From assembly GCA_027483605.1 (NCBI GenBank), contig JAIXUE010000002.1, forward strand, positions 44,800 through 108,799: a stretch of 64,000 nucleotides of DNA. The letters are read 5' to 3'. The notes under the pieces are model-generated. The model was not told the DNA's origin. It saw only the letters and a program-made list of their open reading frames with translations, and did not search any database. The DNA comes from Cryomorphaceae bacterium (GTDB lineage Bacteria > Bacteroidota > Bacteroidia > Flavobacteriales_D > Crocinitomicaceae). Positions 34,868-42,776 of this stretch are shown in pieces. The position numbers and the translations under genes were made by a program. Position 1 is the stretch's first letter; the number at the start of each line of letters is the position of its first letter.

Positions 34868-36386
34868 GAAGGATTTTTTCTACCTCGGCTAATCCAAGGT
34901 CTATGCGTGCAAGTACTTCTTCTTTTCCGAGGAATTCTGAAATCTCAAACATACCAGGGCCCGCTCCAACACCTGTAAGTACCAAACGATATGGCAAGAG
35001 AACAGCACCTATACCCAGTTGCTTCTCCGCTAAGAATGCTTTGAAAGAGACTTCAATTGTTTGTGCAGAAAATTCAGTGAGGCTGCTCACCATATTTTTC
35101 CATTCTTGAATGTATCCTGCTGTTTCAGGTTTCCATTTTTTGCGAATGGTTTCGGTATCAAATGCAGTTGGGCGGCCAAAAAGATAAGCGCCATCGGTTA
35201 GGATGTCTTGGGCAAAAGTGGCGCGCTCTTTCATGAGGTGACAAATTTGTTCAAGTGCAGCATCTGTTAAGTCAATCGTTTCAACTTGACGAAGTTGTGC
35301 TGCAATCACTGAGTTGTCTTGCGCTCGCAAATAGGTTTGTTGGAACCATTTGGTTTTTTCTGGATCAAATTTAGCACCTGCTTTACTGACACGCTCAAGA
35401 GAAAAAGCAGCAACTAGTTCATCTAGGGTAAAAATTTCTTGTGTGGTGCCGGGGTTCCAGCCTAAAAGCGCAAGCATATTGATGAATGCACCGGGTAAAT
35501 AGCCTTTCTCGCGGTAGCCAGAATAGAGTTCGCCTTCAGCGGTAGTCCAGTTGGTTGGGAATACAGGAAAGCCAAGACGATCTCCGTCTCGTTTGGAGAG
35601 TTTGCCATTGCCATCAGGACGAAGTAAAAGTGGCAGATGTGCAAATTCAGGGCAATCCCAACCAAATGCTTCATAAAGCAACACGTGCAAAGGTGCGGAT
35701 GGCAACCATTCTTCGCCACGGATGACGTGGCTAATGGCCATGGTGTGGTCATCGACGATATTAGCTAGGTGATATGTTGGCATGCCGTCACTTTTGAATA
35801 GCACTTTGTCGTCTAGGTTGTTGGTATTGACCACTACCCATCCGCGAATGAGGTCGTGGAAGCGGATGTCGCGATTGCGCGGCATTTTCATGCGAATGAC
35901 ATAAGGCTCGCCTGCAGCAAGAAGTTGCTCGACCTCAGACTGCGGAAGCGTGAGGGAGTTGCGCATACTGCTGCGGGTTACGCTATTGTATTGCCAATTG
36001 GGCATGCCCATGGCTTTGGCTTGATCGCGCATACGGTCGAGGTCTTCGGCGCTGTCAAAAGCGTAGTAAGCTTTGTCTTCGGCAATGAGTTGTTCGGCGT
36101 AAGGCCTATACATTTCTTTTCGCTCAGACTGTACATAGGGGCCGTAGTTGCCACCTAGGTTAGGGCCTTCTGTGGGCATGATGCCGCACCAAGCAAGCGC
36201 GTCCATGATGTAATCTTGTGCACCAGGTACAAAGCGGGTTTGGTCGGTATCTTCGATACGGATCAAAAAGGTACCGTTGTGTTTTTTAGCAAACAAATAA
36301 TTGTAAAGGGCCGTGCGGACACCACCCATGTGGAGCGGGCCGGTAGGTGAGGGCGCAAAGCGAACGCGAACAGGTGTTGAAGACAT
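34857..36386 (-). CDS. gltX: Glutamyl-tRNA synthetase
   Basis: The 509-residue enzyme charges tRNA-Glu. The class I motifs are R-F-A-P-S-P-T-G-P-L-H-M-G-G near residue 8 (the HIGH region) and K-L-S-K-R-D-G near 260 (KMSKS region). I placed the start at 36386 (M-S-S-T-P-V-R-V-R-F-A-P), since the -7 box at 36405-36412 leaves the upstream in-frame ATG too close to the transcript start. It is co-transcribed with folB. Confidence 0.95.
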   Translation of the reverse strand: MSSTPVRVRFAPSPTGPLHMGGVRTALYNYLFAKKHNGTFLIRIEDTDQTRFVPGAQDYIMDALAWCGIMPTEGPNLGGNYGPYVQSERKEMYRPYAEQLIAEDKAYYAFDSAEDLDRMRDQAKAMGMPNWQYNSVTRSSMRNSLTLPQSEVEQLLAAGEPYVIRMKMPRNRDIRFHDLIRGWVVVNTNNLDDKVLFKSDGMPTYHLANIVDDHTMAISHVIRGEEWLPSAPLHVLLYEAFGWDCPEFAHLPLLLRPDGNGKLSKRDGDRLGFPVFPTNWTTAEGELYSGYREKGYLPGAFINMLALLGWNPGTTQEIFTLDELVAAFSLERVSKAGAKFDPEKTKWFQQTYLRAQDNSVIAAQLRQVETIDLTDAALEQICHLMKERATFAQDILTDGAYLFGRPTAFDTETIRKKWKPETAGYIQEWKNMVSSLTEFSAQTIEVSFKAFLAEKQLGIGAVLLPYRLVLTGVGAGPGMFEISEFLGKEEVLARIDLGLAEVEKILHEA

Positions 36387-36404
36387 ATATAAAAAACTTG
36401 GATG

Positions 36405-36412
36405 CAAAGATA
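36405..36412 (-). promoter_or_regulatory. -7 box for gltX-folB
   Basis: TATCTTTG on the minus strand matches TAnnTTTG; predicted start near 36399, a 13-base leader. No -33 element at the right distance. Confidence 0.5.
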
Positions 36413-36440
36413 GTAATCTTATCCAAGGGGATAAACGAGT

Positions 36441-37847
36441 TTAGAGCAGAACTTTCTGGGTTCTTCCAAACTCATTTTTTAGAAAATAGATGCCACTTGG
36501 AAGGTTTGTGGTACTGATTTTATTCTCACCTTTTTGAAGCGTAATTTCTTTTTGAACTTGCCCGATAGCATTTAAGAGTTGCAGCTGAATGACTTGATCA
36601 CTTTCAATAAATAAAGAATTCGCATCTTGTGCTTTTAGGCGCCATGTGTGGGGCTGAAGGCTTGCCAATCCGACACCGCCATCTAGGTTGATTTTAACGA
36701 CATAATCCAATACATTGGCGCAAGAATCGTCATAGATAGCGTAGTTCACCAAGCCGCGTGTGATGTCATCGTAACCATCTAATATGAGGTTTTCGATGTA
36801 CGTAGAATCTTGTGAACAAAAGCAGTTTGCATTGACTTGGAAGTTTTTGTCAGTCAAGTTTTGAAGGTTGTAGTCGGTGTTGTAGCAAATGATATTGTCT
36901 TCGATGAGGGTTGAGTTTGGACTATAAGCTAGCACAGCAACTCCAACACCATTATTGGTAATGATGTTATTGGTGAGGGTGCTGTTGTCACCCAAACGTA
37001 CTGCGAGTATGTTGCTGTCAAACGTAGAATTGCTGATGCTTGCGCCACCAGTGTTGTCTATGGCAACGCCGTTGCCCTCGAAATAACAATCTTGGATATT
37101 ATGGCCAAATGCCTCGGCAAAACCAAAGTCGTTGTCAATGAATTGGCAATTGCTGACCATACCGGGAGAACCCACGATGTTATTACCGTTACCTTCAAAT
37201 AAACAGTTACTCACATTGATGTAGTTTGACCATGTAAATGAGCAAAAGTTGTTAATGAATTGGCAATTGTTGGCCGTAAGTGAACCATACAAGAGTTGAG
37301 CTGCCTGACCTACACCGTTGTTTTCAAATAAGCAACTGTTGTAAGACATGTCGGCATTCAGTTGGATACTGTAATTGTTGTTTTTGAATTGGCAGTTGGT
37401 CCAATTATAGGAAACACCTGGTTGGGCAATGTCGTTGGCGATTCCATAAAAGCTATCGTGTAAACGGAAGCGGTCTAGTTGGACATTTCCACCTTGCGAA
37501 CCCTTGATGTTGATGCCGTACCAGGTTTGCTGGCCCAAAACACTGACGTCTGTCGTTTTAAAGGTAATTGGAGCAGTGTCTGTACCAATCGCGACAAGTG
37601 TTCCGCGAATTTCAAGGTAGCGCAAGTTGCCAGTATTGAATGAGTAATCAGGGGTGACAAGTACTTCTGCTCCTGGTTCTATAGTGAGTGTAACCCCAGG
37701 AAAAACGACCATAGAACCTGTCATTAAATAGGGGCTCCCAGCGGCTGTCCAGGTGGTGTTTTGATAGATTCCACCAGAAACGGTGGTTTGAGAAAAAAAT
37801 GAGCTACTTAGTGCTAGCACGAAAAGGGATGTAATTAAGCGAAACAT
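36441..37847 (-). CDS. Secreted right-handed beta-helix protein with T9SS sorting domain
   Basis: The 468-residue protein has a signal peptide ending in F-F-S-Q, then about fifteen short repeats rich in Asn (for example N-C-Q-F-K-N-N-N, S-N-C-L-F-E-G-N-G-N) over residues 120-330 that read as a parallel beta-helix. It ends in a type A T9SS C-terminal domain (L-L-N-A-I-G-Q, G-I-Y-F-L-K, final K-V-L-L). It should be exported by Sec, moved through the outer membrane by T9SS and anchored on the cell surface. Beta-helix folds often bind or cut polysaccharides, but no catalytic residues can be assigned. It is separated from the upstream six-gene operon by 124 bases. Confidence 0.85.
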   Translation of the reverse strand: MFRLITSLFVLALSSSFFSQTTVSGGIYQNTTWTAAGSPYLMTGSMVVFPGVTLTIEPGAEVLVTPDYSFNTGNLRYLEIRGTLVAIGTDTAPITFKTTDVSVLGQQTWYGINIKGSQGGNVQLDRFRLHDSFYGIANDIAQPGVSYNWTNCQFKNNNYSIQLNADMSYNSCLFENNGVGQAAQLLYGSLTANNCQFINNFCSFTWSNYINVSNCLFEGNGNNIVGSPGMVSNCQFIDNDFGFAEAFGHNIQDCYFEGNGVAIDNTGGASISNSTFDSNILAVRLGDNSTLTNNIITNNGVGVAVLAYSPNSTLIEDNIICYNTDYNLQNLTDKNFQVNANCFCSQDSTYIENLILDGYDDITRGLVNYAIYDDSCANVLDYVVKINLDGGVGLASLQPHTWRLKAQDANSLFIESDQVIQLQLLNAIGQVQKEITLQKGENKISTTNLPSGIYFLKNEFGRTQKVLL

Positions 37848-37902
37848 AACTTGAAATTTGTTATTATTTTAACAAAGAATTTTTGGTTTTGTTCCCTAAC
37901 TG

Positions 37903-37936
37903 TTTAACATGATCGATAAATATAATTTATGTTAAA
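37903..37936. repeat. Nested AT-rich inverted repeat
   Basis: TTTAACAT (37903-37910) and ATGTTAAA (37929-37936) form an 8-bp inverted repeat; inside it, ATAAAT and ATTTAT form a second pair around ATA. It lies between the DUF4249 gene and the beta-helix gene. It could be an operator or only an AT-rich linker; a terminator is less likely because no U run follows on the minus strand in the right place. Confidence 0.35.
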
Positions 37937-37971
37937 AAAAAAGCGATTTAACAACTGATCTCTGTTTCGAA

Positions 37972-38916
37972 TTAGTCAGTACAAATCAGCGTGTCGTACC
38001 ATGGTGTAAATCCCGCCCAAATACCAAGGCAACCTTTCATATTAGAAGGAATATTGATGGGTGTAGCGTAGGGATTTGCATTTGCATCAAGTTGGGCGTC
38101 CATGCGGTCATAATAGAGAAAGACTGCAGGATCCATTTTGGATAACTTCACCACAACGCTATCTCCATATCTAAAATAACGTCGGTACTCTTTTAAATGA
38201 GTACTGTCCTTTCTCATTAATGGATTTCGAAAATAGAATTCAATCGTTTGGCCGTTGAAATACTCGTCGGAGAAAATACCGCCTCTTGCTCTCTTAAAAA
38301 TGGGGTCCAGATCTTGCCCCTGTTCGTTGCGGTTAATTCTTCGAACTTCCCACCGGTAAGCATCTGCATTTGAGGCAGGGTCGGTTAAGCGCGCCCAACT
38401 GAAGCCATATTCGATTGTGGCGGGTTCTCGTTTCCAATATAAACTATCGAGGCTAGTGGGGTTTGGTAAGTAGGTGCTTCCTTTGAAAGTTTTTCCTTGA
38501 TGGTCAATACAGAGTTCGTAGGTTTGATTTGCGGCACCGTAAAGTGCTGTCGAGCTATAGACTTGAATGGGCAAAAGGAGAACTTCTTCGAGCTCAACTC
38601 GGAGCATTTCTGCCACTCTTTTTTGACTTTCTATAGGAAGCTGCTGGATGAAAGTAGGAGAGAGCGCAAAGGTATCTGTTCCATTGACAACGGTTACTTG
38701 TGCATCGTTGACCACACTATTTAGATAAGTAAGCAAGCTTACGGTATCTGCTGCGGGTTGTGACATGCTGAGCAAAACAATCGGATGCATGCCAGCTTCG
38801 ATGTTGCCGTCCACAACTAATTGCGGTGGTAATTGCGGAAGGTCAATTTGAATTTCTTTGGAACAGGAAAACAAACCAATAAGCAAAAACAAAGTAAGAT
38901 AACTCAGGGATTTCAA
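37972..38916 (-). CDS. DUF4249-type lipoprotein
   Basis: The 314-residue protein has a lipoprotein signal ending L-F-S-C (Cys18) and then the DUF4249 layout: K-E-I-Q-I-D-L-P, P-Q-L-V-V-D-G-N-I-E and P-I-V-L-L-S-M-S-Q near 45-52. DUF4249 proteins in Bacteroidota are usually encoded with TonB-dependent receptors and are thought to be surface accessories, though no activity is known. It is the last gene of the six-gene operon that contains such a receptor and overlaps the metallophosphatase gene by 4 bases. Confidence 0.8.
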   Translation of the reverse strand: MKSLSYLTLFLLIGLFSCSKEIQIDLPQLPPQLVVDGNIEAGMHPIVLLSMSQPAADTVSLLTYLNSVVNDAQVTVVNGTDTFALSPTFIQQLPIESQKRVAEMLRVELEEVLLLPIQVYSSTALYGAANQTYELCIDHQGKTFKGSTYLPNPTSLDSLYWKREPATIEYGFSWARLTDPASNADAYRWEVRRINRNEQGQDLDPIFKRARGGIFSDEYFNGQTIEFYFRNPLMRKDSTHLKEYRRYFRYGDSVVVKLSKMDPAVFLYYDRMDAQLDANANPYATPINIPSNMKGCLGIWAGFTPWYDTLICTD

Positions 38917-39815
38917 TGAACAGTTTTTTGATGAAAATTGAATTGTTTGGCGCTCACTTCAATGGCGCCTAACCTTACACCTGCCCAACCGACCTGGTGG
39001 ATCCAGACCTCGTGTCCATCTTGTTGTGTCACTTTGGTTGGCGCATCCATAAAGGTATGGGTGTGTCCGCCGAGGATGAGGTCAATTCCGGCAACTTTCT
39101 CTGCAAGCAAAAGATCGCTGGGCTTGGTTTTGTCTTCGTATTGATAGCCCAAGTGAGACAGACAGATGATTAAATTACAATTAGCTAATTTCAATGCCTT
39201 GATCACATTTGCTGCGCTCTCAAATGGGTCGTTGAAGCTGATTCCTGCAAAGTTGTTTTGAGGAACGAGCCCATTCAAATCGATGCCGAGCCCGAAAACC
39301 CCAACTTTAAAGTGTCCTTTTTGAATGATTTGAAAAGGTTGTACCACTTGCGCCATAGCGGTTTGGCCAAAGTCATAATTGGCGTTGACAAACTTGAAAT
39401 TGGCGTATTGTTGTGCGTTCATAAAACCCTCGATGCCGATGTCAAAATCATGGTTGCCGAGCGTTACTACATCGTATGCTAATTTACTCATCAGTTTCAT
39501 TTCCAAAGTACCATGGAAACGATTGAAATAAGGGGTGCCTTGAAAGAAATCGCCAGCATCTAGCAATAAGACATGTTTGTTTTCTTTTCTGTATTTAGCG
39601 ATCAAATTAGCCCGTGCGACGATGCCGCCTTGATTGGGATATTTGTTGTGATTAGCAGGGAGTGGATCTATTTGCGAATGCGTGTCGTTGGTATGAAGAA
39701 TGATTAGTTTGGGCAGCTCTTTTTTATTAGAAAAAGCGCCTAGCCACTTTGGTAAAAACAAACCAAAGGAGAGCAGACCTAATTTTTGAAAAAGCTTTCT
39801 ACGTGTGAGATTCAT
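38913..39815 (-). CDS. Metallophosphatase subunit of a split 5'-nucleotidase (UshA N-terminal domain)
   Basis: The 300-residue protein equals the catalytic half of UshA-type 5'-nucleotidases. Metal-binding motifs are H-T-N-D-T-H-S near 40, D-A-G-D-F-F near 85, G-N-H-D-F-D near 119, L-S-H-L-G near 217 and G-G-H-T-H-T near 251. The N-terminus T-R-R-K-L-F-Q-K followed by a hydrophobic stretch looks like a Tat signal. The C-terminal substrate-binding half is encoded separately, just upstream. Together they should dephosphorylate nucleotides in the periplasm. It overlaps both neighbours by 4 bases. Confidence 0.9.
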   Translation of the reverse strand: MNLTRRKLFQKLGLLSFGLFLPKWLGAFSNKKELPKLIILHTNDTHSQIDPLPANHNKYPNQGGIVARANLIAKYRKENKHVLLLDAGDFFQGTPYFNRFHGTLEMKLMSKLAYDVVTLGNHDFDIGIEGFMNAQQYANFKFVNANYDFGQTAMAQVVQPFQIIQKGHFKVGVFGLGIDLNGLVPQNNFAGISFNDPFESAANVIKALKLANCNLIICLSHLGYQYEDKTKPSDLLLAEKVAGIDLILGGHTHTFMDAPTKVTQQDGHEVWIHQVGWAGVRLGAIEVSAKQFNFHQKTVH

Positions 39816-40513
39816 CTGAAATACCTGGGTTGTGCGTCGAGGATTAACTCGCCCTGTTTTTTTGCCATTTCGATAAACACATCGCGCAATAAAATGTTGG
39901 TTTCTTGTTTTTCAAGACCGATAAAAAAGGTCATTTTATCGCCACCATTGGCCAAATAATCGGAGGTCAGTACCCAAATGTACTGATGATTTGCGGTCAA
40001 ACTTTCAATGAGCAATTTTTCATTTTGAAAGACACAATTGGCAATTGGTTCTCCTCCACTTTTTAAAAGATAGTATTCAATATCAGCAATTTTTGCCACG
40101 GGTAGATGAACCCATACGAGCCGATTATCGAAAGGCATCAGTTTATAGAAATCAGCGAGTGAAAGGTTACCAGCCCCAAAAGAACTGCGCAGACCACCTG
40201 TGTTTAAAAGGCAAATAACGGGTTCACTCATGCGTTTGTTGGCAGTTTGTGAACTCCACACGGCGTCGGCGCACCAATTCATGAGATTGGAGGTTGGTCG
40301 GCTCACATAGAGTGCTTCTTTTGTACTTGCAATGATGGCATCAAACTCTTGGTGCAGCGTGTCCTGATAAGGTTGGAGTATTTGAACTAATGCCGAATCT
40401 GTATTTGGTTCGCCAAAAATTGGATGCGCTTTGATTTGAAAAGTTGGGGTAAAACGAGCGGAGCAAGCCATAAGGCTTGCTCCGATGATCATATACCACA
40501 AATACTTTGTCAT
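39812..40513 (-). CDS. 5'-nucleotidase C-terminal-domain lipoprotein (second half of split 5'-nucleotidase)
   Basis: The 233-residue protein has a lipoprotein signal ending L-M-A-C (Cys17) and matches the UshA C-terminal domain: N-L-M-N-W-C-A-D-A near 97, L-N-T-G-G-L-R near 123 (family N-x-G-G-I-R), the F-D-N-R-L-V segment near 148 and D-Y-L-A-N-G-G-D near 204, which binds the nucleoside. It carries no metal site. Being a lipoprotein, it would hold the catalytic partner from the next gene at a membrane. Confidence 0.88.
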   Translation of the reverse strand: MTKYLWYMIIGASLMACSARFTPTFQIKAHPIFGEPNTDSALVQILQPYQDTLHQEFDAIIASTKEALYVSRPTSNLMNWCADAVWSSQTANKRMSEPVICLLNTGGLRSSFGAGNLSLADFYKLMPFDNRLVWVHLPVAKIADIEYYLLKSGGEPIANCVFQNEKLLIESLTANHQYIWVLTSDYLANGGDKMTFFIGLEKQETNILLRDVFIEMAKKQGELILDAQPRYFR

Positions 40514-42774
40514 TATTCGATTACAAACTCGCGTTGAACTTGACCGTATTGTGTTTCTACACTGATGAAATAAACCCCAGACTTGAATTCGTTAATTGGC
40601 AAGGCTAAAACGGGGAGCTTCAGGTTTTCAGCATGAGCCACTTTGCGCCCTTGGATATCGCTGATTTGGTAAGCAAGGATGTCGAGGCCATTCACCTGAG
40701 CATATAGCGTTTGTGAGGCTGGTACTGGGAAAACAGAGAAATTTTGATCAAGTTTCTCAGACAGACCCATATCACAAACCAAATAACTCATGTTGGAGAA
40801 ATTGATATGACAAGCAAAGTATGCTGAGTCAATAAATGGGTTGCGGTTGCCTTGAAGTACAGCAACATATTCGTGACGCGCAATCTCGTAGTTGTCTGGT
40901 GCATCGGCAAAGTGCCAAGTTTTAAGTGATTCTTGACTTTGGTTGGCCGGAAGCTCCCAAGAGTTGCCTAACTGACCGTTGTAACAAGTGGCCATGTAGA
41001 AAATCGAACGAGCGGCATTTCCTTTTTGCTCCGGACGCGGCTCATATACTAATTGACTGCCACTGTAACCCACACGGCCCTCTAGGTATGTGAAGACAAC
41101 GTTACCATCGATATCCATTAAAGGAAGGTTGCTCCGTGGTGTATTGGCCTGTTGAAGATTTGTTGGCCAAAGGTTGTGTTGGTCATTGTATTCTGGCTTT
41201 TCTGGACTATCGCAAGGGAAAGTAGGCATCCAGGAGTGTGAAAAGGTGTGCTCACGTGAGTAACCTAAAGCGGTCCAGGTAAATGGATCATTGAATACCT
41301 TGCGCTCACCAGAATAAACACATTCTACATAGGATTGACCGTTTGTGGTATCGCGCACTTCATATTGGTTCATCATGGTGGTGAGGTAGTTGTAGTAAGT
41401 AATTGAGGTGTGCGGGTTGATCAATGCGCTAAGGTTGCTTAGAAAAGAACTATTCCCTGAATTGATACCGTTGTAATAGTTGCCAATTTGACTACCTGTA
41501 CTGGTTACATTCCCTGTTGCAGGGTTCATGGTGCGGTAATTTTCGTATCCCGATGGGCCGTTAAATGCGTAAACAGCAAAATGATAATTGGTATTCGCTT
41601 CGATGTGACGGGGTGTAAAACCTGTACCCGAGCCAATGTAAGCTACTTTGGCATTGCCGACAACATCACCGCGCTTATAGCTTGTTCCGTCGATAGGTAA
41701 ACCGGCTACAGCACTGCCTTGTCTCCACAATACGATGTATTTTTCAGCACCTACAGCAGTATATTCACCAGAAAGTGAATAAGGTTTTATGGTAGGAAAG
41801 GTAAGTCCGCTTGGGTTAGAAGTTGGTTCTGTAGCCAAGTTGTTGGTCCCAATGCCGTAAAGATTGATGATGTAAGGGTTTTCATCGGTATCGTCGTTGG
41901 CAATTGAAAGCGTTGCCAAACGTGAGCCGGTTCCACCAGGTGTAAAGTTAAGGGTTACGTTTTGACTGCTTGTGCCACCCACAACCACATTGGCATTGCA
42001 AGTAAATTCCGCAGCATTAGCACCGCTAAAACTTGCACCTGAAACAGTGAGGTTTTGCACACCGTAGTTTTCAATTGTAATCGTAGTGGCCGTTGAGTTG
42101 CCCACTACATAAGTGCTTCCTGAAAGCACGCTATTGCCGTTGATTTTAACGTTGATTTCGCGGGCTGGAGCAACATAGGTAAAGATGTCTTGGGTGCTGC
42201 GCGGAATGAGCTGATAGTTGGCATTGAACTGCCCTAAAAGGCCAATAATAGAGATGGGGCCTGTTGGAATCGCAGATCCGTCGATATTGGTAGTGCCGTT
42301 GATACGCACATCAAAAGTATTGGCGCCATCAAACACTTGAACGGTACTGTTTCCGGCTGCAAAGTTGCCTGTTTGTACAAAACTGACGTTGTCAAGACGT
42401 ACTAATTGGCCTTCAAGGTTTTCACCGGCACTTGGAATAGGAATAATGAGAGCGGCAGGCTGAATAACTGCTTGGCCATGGTTGGTAAAGGAGTTGGTAG
42501 GAGATAACTCGAGCAAGCCACTGAATTCAAATAAAACGCCTGTAGCGGTAATTGAATCTCCTTTTTGGATGGTATTTAGGTTGCTACCATAACAAGCAAT
42601 TCCAGCGGTTCCGTCTTGTAGGTAGCGAATAGGACCAAGTTCACTGCCATTAGTCACTACGCCGCTTACTGTAACGGTTTGGCCAATTCCTAAATTACGC
42701 ACTTGTGCAATGGTTTGCGCAAAAGCTTGTTGCCCGAGTGCGATGAGCACAAGTTGGAGTAATAATTTTTTCAT
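40513..42774 (-). CDS. Secreted endonuclease I-family nuclease with T9SS sorting domain
   Basis: The 753-residue protein has a signal peptide ending in A-F-A-Q, an N-terminal OB-fold-like domain (about 20-195), a choice-of-anchor/Ig-like beta domain (about 205-310), a further beta domain (about 315-435), an endonuclease I domain (about 440-675) and a type A T9SS C-terminal domain ending F-V-I-E. The nuclease motif is readable as S-R-E-H-T-F-S-H-S-W near residue 520 and D-Q-H-N-L-W-P-T near 545, the His-Me finger of the EndA family. It should be a cell-surface or secreted nuclease for DNA and perhaps RNA. Coupled to both neighbours by gaps of 2 bases or less. Confidence 0.9.
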   Translation of the reverse strand: MKKLLLQLVLIALGQQAFAQTIAQVRNLGIGQTVTVSGVVTNGSELGPIRYLQDGTAGIACYGSNLNTIQKGDSITATGVLFEFSGLLELSPTNSFTNHGQAVIQPAALIIPIPSAGENLEGQLVRLDNVSFVQTGNFAAGNSTVQVFDGANTFDVRINGTTNIDGSAIPTGPISIIGLLGQFNANYQLIPRSTQDIFTYVAPAREINVKINGNSVLSGSTYVVGNSTATTITIENYGVQNLTVSGASFSGANAAEFTCNANVVVGGTSSQNVTLNFTPGGTGSRLATLSIANDDTDENPYIINLYGIGTNNLATEPTSNPSGLTFPTIKPYSLSGEYTAVGAEKYIVLWRQGSAVAGLPIDGTSYKRGDVVGNAKVAYIGSGTGFTPRHIEANTNYHFAVYAFNGPSGYENYRTMNPATGNVTSTGSQIGNYYNGINSGNSSFLSNLSALINPHTSITYYNYLTTMMNQYEVRDTTNGQSYVECVYSGERKVFNDPFTWTALGYSREHTFSHSWMPTFPCDSPEKPEYNDQHNLWPTNLQQANTPRSNLPLMDIDGNVVFTYLEGRVGYSGSQLVYEPRPEQKGNAARSIFYMATCYNGQLGNSWELPANQSQESLKTWHFADAPDNYEIARHEYVAVLQGNRNPFIDSAYFACHINFSNMSYLVCDMGLSEKLDQNFSVFPVPASQTLYAQVNGLDILAYQISDIQGRKVAHAENLKLPVLALPINEFKSGVYFISVETQYGQVQREFVIE

Positions 42775-42776
42775 GG

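Noticed and set aside
36441..37847. Asn-rich repeat region of the beta-helix protein as a DNA-level repeat or CRISPR-like array
   Set aside because: The repeats are degenerate at DNA level and make sense only as protein repeats of a beta-helix. There are no constant direct repeats with spacers.
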